Shown: one piece after another, positions 49,994 through 58,622 of the stretch
How the letters are laid out: every line of letters starts with the position of its first letter
Numbering within the stretch: position 1 is the first letter of the stretch
Assembly (NCBI GenBank): GCA_023436585.1
Contig: JAEZIN010000013.1
Coordinates: 93,575 to 157,574 of the forward strand
DNA length: 64,000 nt
DNA from: Bacillota bacterium
GTDB lineage: Bacteria; Bacillota; Clostridia; Christensenellales; Aristaeellaceae
Direction of reading: 5' to 3'
Translations under genes and position numbers: made by a program
Notes under the pieces: generated by a model
The model's input: the letters and a program-made list of their open reading frames with translations, nothing else
Databases searched by the model: none
What the model was told of the DNA's origin: nothing

Positions 49994-51430
49994 ATGAAAA
50001 AAAGTGCCTTCGAAGAAATTGTAGCAATGCTCCAGTCCAAGAACCTGGATTTCAAGGAACGTTCAATTCCCTATCCGGGCGGTATGGTGAAAATCTTTTA
50101 TATTTCCCAGCTCACGGACAGGGCCTTGCTTTCCGATAACATTGTAAAGCCCCTGATCCTGCATTGCGCCTCCGCCAAAACGCTTGTCAGCCCGCAGCAG
50201 GTCATAGATGGCGTCATTTATGCGGATGACTGCTCGGTGGAATCAGACATGAGCAGAATTGAAGAGCATATTCTCGGCGGCCTGGTGGTCATCCTCTTTT
50301 CCACCGACAATTGCTACATCGTCGCAAACTTCAGAAAAGTGGAGCACCGTTCGGTGCCCACGCCGGCTCTTACCTATACCGTCCGTGGCCCGCAGGACTG
50401 TTTTACCGAAAATCTTGATGTGAACCTGTCGCTGATCCGTTACCGGGTCAAGGACCAAAATATACGAATCAACAAATATGAGGTCGGCACGCGCACAAAA
50501 ACACATGTCGCCGTGATCTACATAGAAGATATCGCAAATGAAACAGTCGTTGCGGAAGTTCAAAAAAGAATACAAAAGATCAATGTGGACGGCATCGGCG
50601 AGTCCGGTGAGCTGCAGGCGTTTCTGTTGAACAATAAAATGCAGCTCTTCCCGCAGATTGGTTTGGTGGAAAGGTCTGACATGGCGTTTACATCCCTGCT
50701 GGAGGGGAAGGTTCTGGTGCTGGCTGAAGGCAGCGGCATCGCTTTGCTTGCGCCAAAGACCTTCAGCGAATTCTTTATTTCATGCGATGACAGGTATGAC
50801 AACAAGTTTTTCGGGCTGTTTGCAAGGCTTCTGCGGTATGCCGCCCTCCTCATTGCATTGACCGCGTCCTCTACCTTTATCGCCGTCACCTCCTTCCATT
50901 CAGATGTTCTGCCCAGCGATTATGTCATATCACTGGCTGAAATGCGTATAAGGGTGCCCACAGATGCGCTGACAGGGGCGCTCATTCTGGAGTTTATTGT
51001 GGAGCTGCTCAGGGAGGCGCTGCTAAGGGTACCTAAACAGATCGGCCCTGCCATAGGTATTGTCGGCGCCATCATCATCGGTCAATCCGCCATATCGGCG
51101 GGCATATTCAGCCCGCTGCTTCTCATCATTGCGGCCACTTCCCTGCTGGCATCCTTCGCCATCCCCGATTACACGCTGATCAATCCCTTCCGCATCCTGA
51201 AATTCATGCTGATGCTGTTTACCGGCATGCTCGGCTTCTTCGGAACGGTCTTGTTCCTGACTGCCATAGTGGCAGATCTCGTATCGCTCAACAGCTTTGG
51301 CGTGCCCTACATGGCGCCTTGGGCGCCCTTTAACCGCTATGATTTTAGAAGAACCCTCATGCAGAATACAACCACAAACCCTGTCCGGCCGCATTACCTG
51401 CGCACAAAAAACAGGACGAGAATGAAATAG
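49994..51430 (+). CDS. Spore germination protein (GerAA family)
   Basis: A 478-residue membrane protein, the A subunit of a GerA-type receptor. A ~230-residue cytoplasmic N-terminal domain (KIFYISQLTDRALLSDNIVK, IRYRVKDQNIRINKYEVGTR) is followed by about five membrane helices with the conserved ITSFHSDVLP-like segment (VTSFHSDVLPSDY), EFIVELLREALLRVPKQIGP and the ending WAPFNRYDFRRTLMQ. It is 16 bases after the C subunit. Gene order B-C-A differs from the A-B-C order of Bacillus gerA. It is slightly shorter at the C-terminus than some homologues. Confidence 0.93.
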   Translation: MKKSAFEEIVAMLQSKNLDFKERSIPYPGGMVKIFYISQLTDRALLSDNIVKPLILHCASAKTLVSPQQVIDGVIYADDCSVESDMSRIEEHILGGLVVILFSTDNCYIVANFRKVEHRSVPTPALTYTVRGPQDCFTENLDVNLSLIRYRVKDQNIRINKYEVGTRTKTHVAVIYIEDIANETVVAEVQKRIQKINVDGIGESGELQAFLLNNKMQLFPQIGLVERSDMAFTSLLEGKVLVLAEGSGIALLAPKTFSEFFISCDDRYDNKFFGLFARLLRYAALLIALTASSTFIAVTSFHSDVLPSDYVISLAEMRIRVPTDALTGALILEFIVELLREALLRVPKQIGPAIGIVGAIIIGQSAISAGIFSPLLLIIAATSLLASFAIPDYTLINPFRILKFMLMLFTGMLGFFGTVLFLTAIVADLVSLNSFGVPYMAPWAPFNRYDFRRTLMQNTTTNPVRPHYLRTKNRTRMK

Positions 51431-51465
51431 CTGCAGCTTACGCTATGTCCCCGCAATAAAATTAT

Positions 51466-51494
51466 TTGACAAAAACAGCCATGTTGTGTATCCT
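51466..51494 (+). promoter_or_regulatory. Promoter of the SGNH hydrolase gene
   Basis: Perfect TTGACA (51466-51471), a 17-base spacer and TATCCT (51489-51494), 63 bases before the ATG. Confidence 0.75.
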
Positions 51495-51557
51495 TCAAGC
51501 ATCGATACCGTTCAGCCTGTCCAGGTGTCATTATACAACAGAAAAGGAGTGCTACCC

Positions 51558-52190
51558 ATGCGTCCCATCTTCCAGCAGGGCGATCTGGTGCTCTTTCAGG
51601 GCGATTCCATCACCGACTGCGGGCGCAACCGCCTGGAGCCTGACAACCTGGGCTTCGGCTACGCCTATATCGCCGCCAGCCTCTTTTCCGCCCGTTATCC
51701 TGAACTGGGCATCACTTTTTTGAACCGCGGCGTCAGCGGCGACAGGGCAAGTGATATGCGCTTGCGGTGGCAGGAGGACTGCGTGGCCTTGCAGCCCGAT
51801 TGGGTATCCATCCTCATTGGCATCAATGACACCTGGCGTTTTTTCGATTCCAAACTCCGTACTACGGCCGCCGAGTTTTCAGAGCATTACCGTGCCATGC
51901 TGGAGGACGTACGCACCCGCACCAATGCCAGCCTGATCCTTTGCGAGCCGTTTTTGCTGACCATCCCGGAAGACCGGGCCGCCTGGCGGGAAGACCTGGA
52001 CCCCAAGATTCATATCGTCCGTTCCCTGGCCAGGGAGTACGGTGCCATCTATGTTCCCTTCGACGGCATCTTCGCCCAGGCCAGCACCCGCCAGGAGCTT
52101 GCCTTCTGGGCCGCCGACGGCGTGCACCCCACGCCGGCCGGCTCCGCGCTGATGGCTGAGGCCTGGCTAAACGCCGTGATGACCAACTGA
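51558..52190 (+). CDS. SGNH/GDSL hydrolase
   Basis: A 210-residue cytoplasmic esterase of the SGNH family (lysophospholipase L1/acetylxylan-esterase-like group). Block I FQGDSITDCGRNR holds the nucleophile Ser17, block II is NRGVSGDRASDM, block III GINDTW and block V DGVHPTPAG with the catalytic Asp and His. There is no signal peptide. AAGGAG precedes the ATG. Deacetylation of imported oligosaccharides is a common role for this subgroup; the exact substrate is unknown. It has its own promoter and ends at a dispersed two-hairpin element. Confidence 0.9.
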   Translation: MRPIFQQGDLVLFQGDSITDCGRNRLEPDNLGFGYAYIAASLFSARYPELGITFLNRGVSGDRASDMRLRWQEDCVALQPDWVSILIGINDTWRFFDSKLRTTAAEFSEHYRAMLEDVRTRTNASLILCEPFLLTIPEDRAAWREDLDPKIHIVRSLAREYGAIYVPFDGIFAQASTRQELAFWAADGVHPTPAGSALMAEAWLNAVMTN

Positions 52191-52249
52191 CCCAGGGGCT
52201 CTGCCCCTTAAAACCCTGCTCAAGAGATATAATCCCTTGTGAATCCCCC
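52191..52249 (+). repeat. Two-hairpin dispersed element, copy 3
   Basis: It starts on the base after the TGA: CCCAGGGGC, TCT, GCCCCTT; then AAAACCCTGC; then CAAGAGATATAATCCCTTG and TGAATCCCCC. This is the same plan as copies 1, 2 and 4, with more substitutions in the second hairpin. Confidence 0.65.
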
Positions 52250-52307
52250 ATCACTATTCAGCTCATTGATCCCAACAATTGAGCACTTATGAACGCTAAA
52301 AGAGTAG

Positions 52308-52415
52308 TTGAAAATCGCCCCTACGGTTGCAAAGAGCTATTGGCTTTTCTTCCGGCTCCAATATACCCGGAAAAAGCGTCCATTAACTCCCTGCAGATGT
52401 AGGGGCGATTTTCAA
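52308..52415. repeat. MITE-like 17-bp inverted repeat
   Basis: TTGAAAATCGCCCCTAC (52308-52324) and its exact complement (52399-52415) flank 74 bases with no coding frame. Perfect 17-bp terminal inverted repeats around a short non-coding core suggest a miniature mobile element. No transposase gene with such ends is in the window, and no clear target duplication is visible at the edges. Confidence 0.6.
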
Positions 52416-52479
52416 TCGCCCGCTTTGTTCGGTATCAGACTTCAAGATAGGATCATTCTTCATTGCCTATATTGATTTC

Positions 52480-52540
52480 GGGATTTCAAAGGGATGTATC
52501 CCTTTGACGGGGTCCAGGGGCAGCGCTCCTGGCGTGCCCC
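52480..52540 (-). repeat. Two-hairpin dispersed element, copy 4 (within the DMT gene end)
   Basis: On the minus strand: GGGGCACGCCAGGAGCGCTG and CCCC, where GGGGCA/TGCCCC and CCAGG/CCTGG can pair, then TGGACCCCGT, then CAAAGGGATACATCCCTTTG, then AAATCCC. The transporter frame reads through the first hairpin and stops inside the second. Confidence 0.7.
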
Positions 52541-53436
52541 CTGTAGTTGAACAGCGCCACGCCGAACAGGATCACCGCACCGCCCGCCAATGTGGCGTTA
52601 TCCGGGGTTTCCCCATTGAGCAGGAATCCTGCCAGGCCGCTCAAAAAGGGCGTGATGAACATATAATTGCTCACATCGCTGGTTCGGGGCGCCCTTTGGA
52701 ACGCGGCGGACCAGGTGACGTAGGCGATGGCGCTGGGGAATATGCCCAGCAGCGCCACGTACAGCCAATGCTCCAAAGCGGCCGTCTTCGCTTCCGCGAT
52801 GCCTATTGGCAAAAATACGCACAGCAGCAGCGTACCGCAAAAGATGCTGTACACGGCGGACTGCAGCGAAGAGTACGTTTTGGTCAGCCTGCGCTGAATG
52901 AGGTTGTACAGGCTGATGCAGACCACCGCCGCCATCAGCCACAGGATGCCCTCATTGACGTCCAGCACAGCACTCCACATCGCCTCAATGCCCTCATTGA
53001 CGGTCGGCGCACCCCGCCACAGCGCCAGGATCAATATCCCGGAAAACTCCACGGCCACGGCAATCCATTGGCGGATTTTCAGCCTTTCCTTGTAAAACAA
53101 GCGGGCCAGCACGGCGGTCAGCACAGGCGTCACGGCCAGCATCACGCTGGCGGTGGCCGATGTCACCATGCTGTTGCCGATGTTGAACACGGCCATGTAC
53201 ACAGCAAAACCCAGCGCGCCGGACAAAAGAAACCAGCCGGCATCCTTAAAGCTTGGAGGCTTCAGCCTCTTCAGCAGCACGATGGGCAAAAGGGCCGCGC
53301 TGGCCGCAGCGTACCGCAAAAGCCCCAGGCCGTAAGCGGAAAAATGCTTCATAGCCAGGTGTGTAACAGGAAAAGCCATGGACCAAAACAAAATGGTGGT
53401 CATGGCATAGGGATGAAAGCTGTCCTTTCCCTTCAT
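52486..53436 (-). CDS. DMT superfamily transporter (EamA)
   Basis: A 316-residue inner-membrane exporter with ten predicted helices in two EamA repeats, beginning MKGKDSFHPYAMTTILFWSM and containing GLLRYAAASAALLPIVLLK and the repeat-2 segment GIFPSAIAYVTWSAAFQRAP. GGAGG lies five bases before the ATG at 53436. Substrates of this family range from amino acids to metabolites. The last ~18 residues (ending PGPRQRDTSL) are encoded by a dispersed hairpin repeat, so the native C-terminus was probably replaced. Confidence 0.9.
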   Translation of the reverse strand: MKGKDSFHPYAMTTILFWSMAFPVTHLAMKHFSAYGLGLLRYAAASAALLPIVLLKRLKPPSFKDAGWFLLSGALGFAVYMAVFNIGNSMVTSATASVMLAVTPVLTAVLARLFYKERLKIRQWIAVAVEFSGILILALWRGAPTVNEGIEAMWSAVLDVNEGILWLMAAVVCISLYNLIQRRLTKTYSSLQSAVYSIFCGTLLLCVFLPIGIAEAKTAALEHWLYVALLGIFPSAIAYVTWSAAFQRAPRTSDVSNYMFITPFLSGLAGFLLNGETPDNATLAGGAVILFGVALFNYRGHARSAAPGPRQRDTSL

Positions 53437-53569
53437 ACATGCCTCCACAAAAAGCCCCGGACAGGCCGCATGCAAGCAGTATAGCCAATGCGTCCCGCCG
53501 GGGCAAGTTTTTTATGTGTTTCTATGCCTCTACATAAACTTCCATATACTGCCGGTTGAGTGACACATA

Positions 53570-56500
53570 TCACCCCTGCAGGTTAGCCCCCTCCTGCCTG
53601 CCGGCTTTTTGCATAAAGCCTACGCTGGCATACCCGGCCGCCACAGGCACATCCCCCTGAACCGGGGCATCCATTTGATCCCACTTTCCTCCCATGACAC
53701 CCTCCACCAATGCCCGGGCTACGCGGGGGTCGTACTGCTTCCCGGCACAGCGGCGCACTTCCACGAGTGCCTCCGCCGGCGTTATGGGCTGCTTGTAGGT
53801 GCGCGGGGAAACCATGGCGTCATAGCCGTCGGCCACGGCGATGATCCGGGCGATCTGGGCGATCTTCTCCCCTGCGATGCCCTTGGGGTAACCCGCACCA
53901 TCCCAGCGCTCATGGTGCTCCAGCACAAATGGCGCGATGTGGGCAAGACCGTGAACGGAATTGAGCAGGCGGTAGCCCACCTCGCTGTGCCGCCTCATTT
54001 CCCTCAGCTCGCCATCGTCCAGCCTCGTTGTTTTTTCCAATATCTCCTCATCGATGCCAATCTTGCCGATATCGTGCATGACGCCGGCCTGGTATGCCTG
54101 CTCCACCGCTTCCTGGTTCAGACCCATGACACGGGCAATCTTCTGGCACAATTCCCCCACCTTTTGGGAATGCTGCATTTCCCTAGGACTTCGCAGGTAC
54201 AGCGTCTGCAAAATCTGATTCACGGCGCGGCGGCGCATTTCCACCCCTTCGTTCAGCTTGTGGCGGTACATGTCATCCTCCGCCTGGCGGAAGATATCAC
54301 TATAGGATTCCGGCTCCTCGTGTTTGACCGCATAACCGATGGACACGGAGAAGACAAGCATTCCGGCGGATTCTGAGGATACCCCCTTCTGAATGCGCCG
54401 ACAGATTTCTTCCGCCGCCTTTCCTTCGGTTTTGGGGAGTATGATGACAAACTCATCTCCGCCCAGGTGGAAGACCGTTTCCTCCTCACAGATCCGCCGC
54501 AGCACATCGGCCGTCTTTTTCAGGAGAATATCTCCCATTTGATGGCCAAAAGCGTCGTTTGTCAGCTTCAAACCATTGAGGTCCGCCATGATTACGGACA
54601 GGGGCAGGTTTTCGGGCCTGTCCATCCGCGTGATCTGCTGTTTGTACCAGCGCCGGTTGTACAGCCCTGTAAGCTGGTCATGGAAGCTTAAGTATTCAAT
54701 CCTTTCCAACCGTAGCTTGCGCTCGGTGATATCCCTGGCCAAAAGCAGCACTGACTCGCGGTTGATGGGCAGCACGCGCCCCTCAAAGTGCCTGGTCTTC
54801 CCCGAATAATCCATGGAATACTCAAACACCTGCATCGCGTTTTGCAATAGTGCTTCCCGGACACGGCTGAGCATCGGGTCTCCCGTATCCTGTGGGAACA
54901 CATCCGTCACCAGCCTGTTCAGGAAACGTTCCGGGGGCATGCTCGTCTCTTCTGGCCGTATGGAAGCATGATAGTGGGTGATCCGCCCCTCCGGCGTGAT
55001 GATGAAGAACAGATCCGGGATGGCATGGAGCATGGCCGTATTGCGCTCCTGCGCGCTTTGCAGCTTTTGCTCGTTGTCATACCTCTCCACAGCCCGGCCC
55101 AGGGAATCGGCAAACAAGCGCAGCACGTTCTGCTCCATCACGGTCCATTCCCTTTTAACCCGGCACTCGTCAAAGCCCACGAAGCCCCAAAGCAAGTCCC
55201 CCGCAAACACGGGCAGAATCAGTATCGACTTTATATCCTGGCCTTTGAGCAGCGCCCGCGCGCTGTCCTCCGGCATTTCATCCACATGGGCCAGGAAGGC
55301 CTTCCCCTGCCCAAGAAGGGCAAGCAAATCCCCCATATCGCCGGCATCCATTTCCTTCAGCCTGGGATTGCCGATCTGTGGTGTCGCATCCAATGCGCAC
55401 CATTCGGCATTTTGACCCAGCGAGCAAAGCCGTCCGTCTTTATAGTTGGCCTCAAACAAGTATCCGCGGCTGACATCCAGCGCTTCGCCCACCATGTTCA
55501 GCGCCCGGGGGATGATCTGCCTGAATTCTCGCACGCCCAGCAGATCTTGCGTAAGGCCGATAATGGTCAAAAGAAGCTTATCCTTGGTTCGCAATTCCTG
55601 CTCGATGGCTTTTCTCGCGGTGATATCCGAGAGGATTACCGCTACTTGGCCGGGCAGCGGCGCATACACCCGGATGCCAAAATACCTGTCCTTTTCGTGC
55701 CAGTACCTTTCGAAACGCGGCACATCCACACCCTTGGCCACCCGGGACAGTGACGCCTTCCAGCCCTCGTCCATGATGGGAAAAACCTCGCCCATCCGCT
55801 TTCCAGGCAGCGAAGAGGCGGTTTCCATGCCAACAGACTTCGCGAAAGCTTCGTTTCCGTGCAGGCACACATAATCTTCAGGCTCCATGCCGGCGCAAGA
55901 ATCAAATACAGCCAACCCCTGCTGCATTTGGGTGATCAGAAGCCGGTACTGTTCCTCGCTGGCCCGAAGGAGCTGGTGCTGCCAGCGCCTGTCCGTAACG
56001 TCGGTCAGCTGGTAATGATTCAGCCCGCGGCGTGCGTCAAATACGCTTTTGCGCACATCCAGCCAGCGAACGGGGTCGTCTATAGGAAAGCCTACGGGAC
56101 CGCGGTAGGCAATGGAGCGTTCCAGGATGCTGTTCAGCGCTTCCGGTTTTATGTCCGCAACGCCGGGTAGCAAAAGGGCTTCCTTGTTGGCCTTTTTCAG
56201 GTCATCCCCGCTTTGGAACAGGAAAGCGGGCTCCAGGCAATCCCCAAACATGGCATCCCAACGGGTGATCTGCGTCAGCATCAGGTCGTTCTTGCCTTCT
56301 CCCCAAAGGCATACGGAACCCAGGTACAAAAGAAATAGGGGCGTTGGATCAATGATCCTGTCCAGCCCCAAAAGCAGCCACAGAGCGCTAGGCAGAAGCG
56401 ATGCAAAGAAAACAATAAGCATCTTGTACCGATGCCTGTCCGACCGCTGCTTCGTGGCACGAAGAGCAGACAGGAGCTTTCGCAGCGCATAGACGAGGAA

Positions 56501-56974
56501 GACAAGACAATACCCGTACAGGACATAAAACAGCGGCCCCTTTTTCAGGTACAGCGAACTGTACCCGCCAATGAGCCGGTGGACGGGTTCCCCATAATAC
56601 AAGCCATGAAAGGGGTTAAGCACAAAAAGCAGCCACAGCACTAACGTAACAGAAAACAAAGCTGCCTGAAGCGGGCGTGGCATGGACACAGGCGATGTCA
56701 TGCGGCGGATGAAAAGGATGCCGCAGGAAGGCAGAAAGGCCAACGCCAAAAAGGATACACTTCGCAGAGCAAGCTCCACTCTGGTATCATCAATCTGCAT
56801 CTCCAGGTAATATTCCATGGAAAACACGGCGCAGCAAATCAGCACCAGGGCATACCAGGGGTTCCCGCTTTTCTTGCCTTGCCGTAAAAATCTTATGCCC
56901 ATCCAGGTATACAGCGCCGCCAGAACCGGGGTAATATTAACAAAGAGCCGGATCAGGATGACGCCTACATCCAT
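53570..56974 (-). CDS. 7TM-PAS-GAF-GGDEF-HD-GYP signalling protein
   Basis: A 1134-residue membrane sensor with both synthesis and breakdown modules for c-di-GMP. Domains in order: seven-helix N-terminal region (~1-215), PAS-like segments (~235-330 and 345-465), GAF (~475-640), a further PAS (~655-770), GGDEF with intact HLGGDEFVI near 840, and HD-GYP with HDIGKIG near 965 and HHERWDGAGYPKG near 1018. An intact active-site GGDEF implies diguanylate cyclase activity; intact HD-GYP residues imply phosphodiesterase activity. I chose the ATG at 56974, preceded by GGGGGG at nine bases, over that at 57001. It is encoded alone. Confidence 0.88.
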   Translation of the reverse strand: MDVGVILIRLFVNITPVLAALYTWMGIRFLRQGKKSGNPWYALVLICCAVFSMEYYLEMQIDDTRVELALRSVSFLALAFLPSCGILFIRRMTSPVSMPRPLQAALFSVTLVLWLLFVLNPFHGLYYGEPVHRLIGGYSSLYLKKGPLFYVLYGYCLVFLVYALRKLLSALRATKQRSDRHRYKMLIVFFASLLPSALWLLLGLDRIIDPTPLFLLYLGSVCLWGEGKNDLMLTQITRWDAMFGDCLEPAFLFQSGDDLKKANKEALLLPGVADIKPEALNSILERSIAYRGPVGFPIDDPVRWLDVRKSVFDARRGLNHYQLTDVTDRRWQHQLLRASEEQYRLLITQMQQGLAVFDSCAGMEPEDYVCLHGNEAFAKSVGMETASSLPGKRMGEVFPIMDEGWKASLSRVAKGVDVPRFERYWHEKDRYFGIRVYAPLPGQVAVILSDITARKAIEQELRTKDKLLLTIIGLTQDLLGVREFRQIIPRALNMVGEALDVSRGYLFEANYKDGRLCSLGQNAEWCALDATPQIGNPRLKEMDAGDMGDLLALLGQGKAFLAHVDEMPEDSARALLKGQDIKSILILPVFAGDLLWGFVGFDECRVKREWTVMEQNVLRLFADSLGRAVERYDNEQKLQSAQERNTAMLHAIPDLFFIITPEGRITHYHASIRPEETSMPPERFLNRLVTDVFPQDTGDPMLSRVREALLQNAMQVFEYSMDYSGKTRHFEGRVLPINRESVLLLARDITERKLRLERIEYLSFHDQLTGLYNRRWYKQQITRMDRPENLPLSVIMADLNGLKLTNDAFGHQMGDILLKKTADVLRRICEEETVFHLGGDEFVIILPKTEGKAAEEICRRIQKGVSSESAGMLVFSVSIGYAVKHEEPESYSDIFRQAEDDMYRHKLNEGVEMRRRAVNQILQTLYLRSPREMQHSQKVGELCQKIARVMGLNQEAVEQAYQAGVMHDIGKIGIDEEILEKTTRLDDGELREMRRHSEVGYRLLNSVHGLAHIAPFVLEHHERWDGAGYPKGIAGEKIAQIARIIAVADGYDAMVSPRTYKQPITPAEALVEVRRCAGKQYDPRVARALVEGVMGGKWDQMDAPVQGDVPVAAGYASVGFMQKAGRQEGANLQG

Positions 56975-57203
56975 GAAGTTGCGCCCCCCACAGCACCGCA
57001 TTTATAAAGATGTACAGATTCTGGAAAGCTGGTCATTCATTAGCCGTATTATGACATGGATCGACGCATTTGTCAAACCATTCGCTGGGCAAGACCGGTT
57101 TCCAGAAAGGGCAAAGACCCCTTCTCTGTATATATCGCGAAAATTTCGCAACTGTTTATGTGAAAACATGCGGATTTTTTTATCATTCTTATTGAGGTGC
57201 AAA

Positions 57204-57341
57204 ATGAGTGATAATATCTTCCTTTCTTTCCCGTCACTTGAAAGGCTGTTCGGCCAAGCCCTTCTTCAGGCCTCTGTTTCAGCGGAAGAATTACAAAAGG
57301 CATTGCGGAGAAATGCAGCGAAAGTGGAGAAAATTGGATGA
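57204..57341 (+). CDS. Small hypothetical protein (45 residues)
   Basis: GAGGTG lies five bases before an ATG opening a 45-codon frame: MSDNIFLSFPSLERLFGQAL, then a charged helix-like tail with SAEELQKALRRNAAKVEKIG. It ends in TGA at 57339-57341. Composition and ribosome site look genuine and it is divergent from the large signalling gene. A hairpin follows at 57411. I do not recognise a family; chance cannot be excluded for so short a frame. Confidence 0.5.
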   Translation: MSDNIFLSFPSLERLFGQALLQASVSAEELQKALRRNAAKVEKIG

Positions 57342-57410
57342 GTCCGATTTGCATGGATCGGTACAATGCGCAGGAATTACACACATCTTCCTTCAAATTA
57401 AAATACAAAA

Positions 57411-57435
57411 AGGGAAGGATTGACAACCCTTCCCT
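57411..57435 (+). terminator. Hairpin, first copy of a 25-bp direct repeat
   Basis: The 25 bases pair as AGGGAAGG with CCTTCCCT around TTGACAA-type loop sequence. The same 25 bases recur at 57569-57593. An A-run precedes the stem, so on the minus strand the stem is followed by Ts; on the plus side only CAGACC follows. It may end the small gene or a leftward transcript. Confidence 0.5.
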
Positions 57436-57568
57436 CAGACCATCAAAAAACCCCGGGAGGTATCGGAGGGCCGAAGCCCTTCGATTCTAGATCGCAAACC
57501 AGTGACATGTGCAGTGCAGCGAGGGAAAAGCTCAACAAAATGGCGATAGCCACTTTGTTGATACGCAA

Positions 57569-57593
57569 AGGGAAGGATTGACAACCCTTCCCT
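57569..57593 (+). repeat. Second copy of the 25-bp hairpin repeat
   Basis: Identical to 57411-57435, 158 bases away, and just upstream of the ABC transporter operon. The interval between the copies has no gene that I can see, only short G- and A-rich stretches, including CCACTTTGTTGATACGCAAAG near 57550. Confidence 0.6.
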
Positions 57594-57644
57594 TTGCGTC
57601 TATAATGAAAAACCCTGTTGTTTTCTTCGACCGAAGGAGTTTAT

Positions 57645-58622
57645 ATGCCCTACATTTCTGTCAAGCATCTTCACAAAACGTTTGTGGTGCGCCGCCGCAT
57701 GGAAAAAGGAAGGCTGCGGCTTTTCCGCCGAGAAAAGACATCTGTTCCCGCGCTGACGGATGTCTCCTTTTCCATTGAGCCAGGGGAGCTGGTGGGATAT
57801 ATCGGCCCCAACGGCGCCGGCAAATCCACCACGGTCAAAATCCTGAGCGGCATTTTGACCCCAGACAGCGGCGAAGTATCCATCGGCGGGCGAACGCCCT
57901 GGCTGGAACGGAAAACGCATGTACGGGATATCGGCGTGGTGTTCGGCCAGCGCACCCAGCTTTGGTGGGATGTGCCTGTCCTGGACTCCTACTCTCTATT
58001 GAAAGACATCTACCGGGTCCCCCAAAAGGAATATGACACGCGCCTTAATGAGTTGTGCTCCGCGCTGGAGCTTGGCAGCATCCTGCAAACTCCGCTTAGG
58101 CTATTAAGCCTTGGGCAGAGGATGCGTGCGGAACTGTGCGGTTCCCTTCTTCACAGCCCGAAGCTGCTGTTTCTGGATGAACCCACCATCGGCCTGGACG
58201 CGGTAAGCAAGCTGGCCCTGCGCTCCTTTTTGCTCAGGGAAAACAAGGACCATGGCACAACCATCCTGTTGACCACCCATGACATGACGGACATCGCGGC
58301 GCTATGCAGCCGGGTGATGGTGCTTGGCCGGGGAAGCCTGCTCTATGATGGCGCTCTGCCCGCGCTGTTATCCAGGTACGACACCCAGGGCGCTATCAAA
58401 GCCTGCTATGCCGACGGGCGGGGCCTTCCCCACCTTCCGTCTTCGGCTATCGTAAGCCGGGAGGAAGATGGCTGCTTCCTCATTCAGTATGACAAGCGGG
58501 AGACGCCAACCAACCTGATGTTGTCTTTGCTGCAAAAGGCGGGCATGCTCAGCGAGCTTACGGTGCAGGAGCAGCAGCTGGACCATCTAATTGCGGCCAT
58601 GTACCGGGAGATGGCGTTATGA
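57645..58622 (+). CDS. ABC-2 type transporter ATP-binding protein
   Basis: A 325-residue exporter ATPase of the group used with ABC-2/DUF990 permeases (COG4586-like). Walker A GPNGAGKST spans residues 54-62, the Q-loop region is VVFGQRTQLWWDVPVLDSY, the signature is the variant LSLGQRMRAELCGSLL and Walker B is LLFLDEPTIGLD with HD switch THDM. AAGGAG lies five bases before the ATG at 57645. Its stop overlaps the next gene start (ATGA). Two permease genes follow, making a complete heteromeric exporter; the substrate is unknown. Confidence 0.92.
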   Translation: MPYISVKHLHKTFVVRRRMEKGRLRLFRREKTSVPALTDVSFSIEPGELVGYIGPNGAGKSTTVKILSGILTPDSGEVSIGGRTPWLERKTHVRDIGVVFGQRTQLWWDVPVLDSYSLLKDIYRVPQKEYDTRLNELCSALELGSILQTPLRLLSLGQRMRAELCGSLLHSPKLLFLDEPTIGLDAVSKLALRSFLLRENKDHGTTILLTTHDMTDIAALCSRVMVLGRGSLLYDGALPALLSRYDTQGAIKACYADGRGLPHLPSSAIVSREEDGCFLIQYDKRETPTNLMLSLLQKAGMLSELTVQEQQLDHLIAAMYREMAL

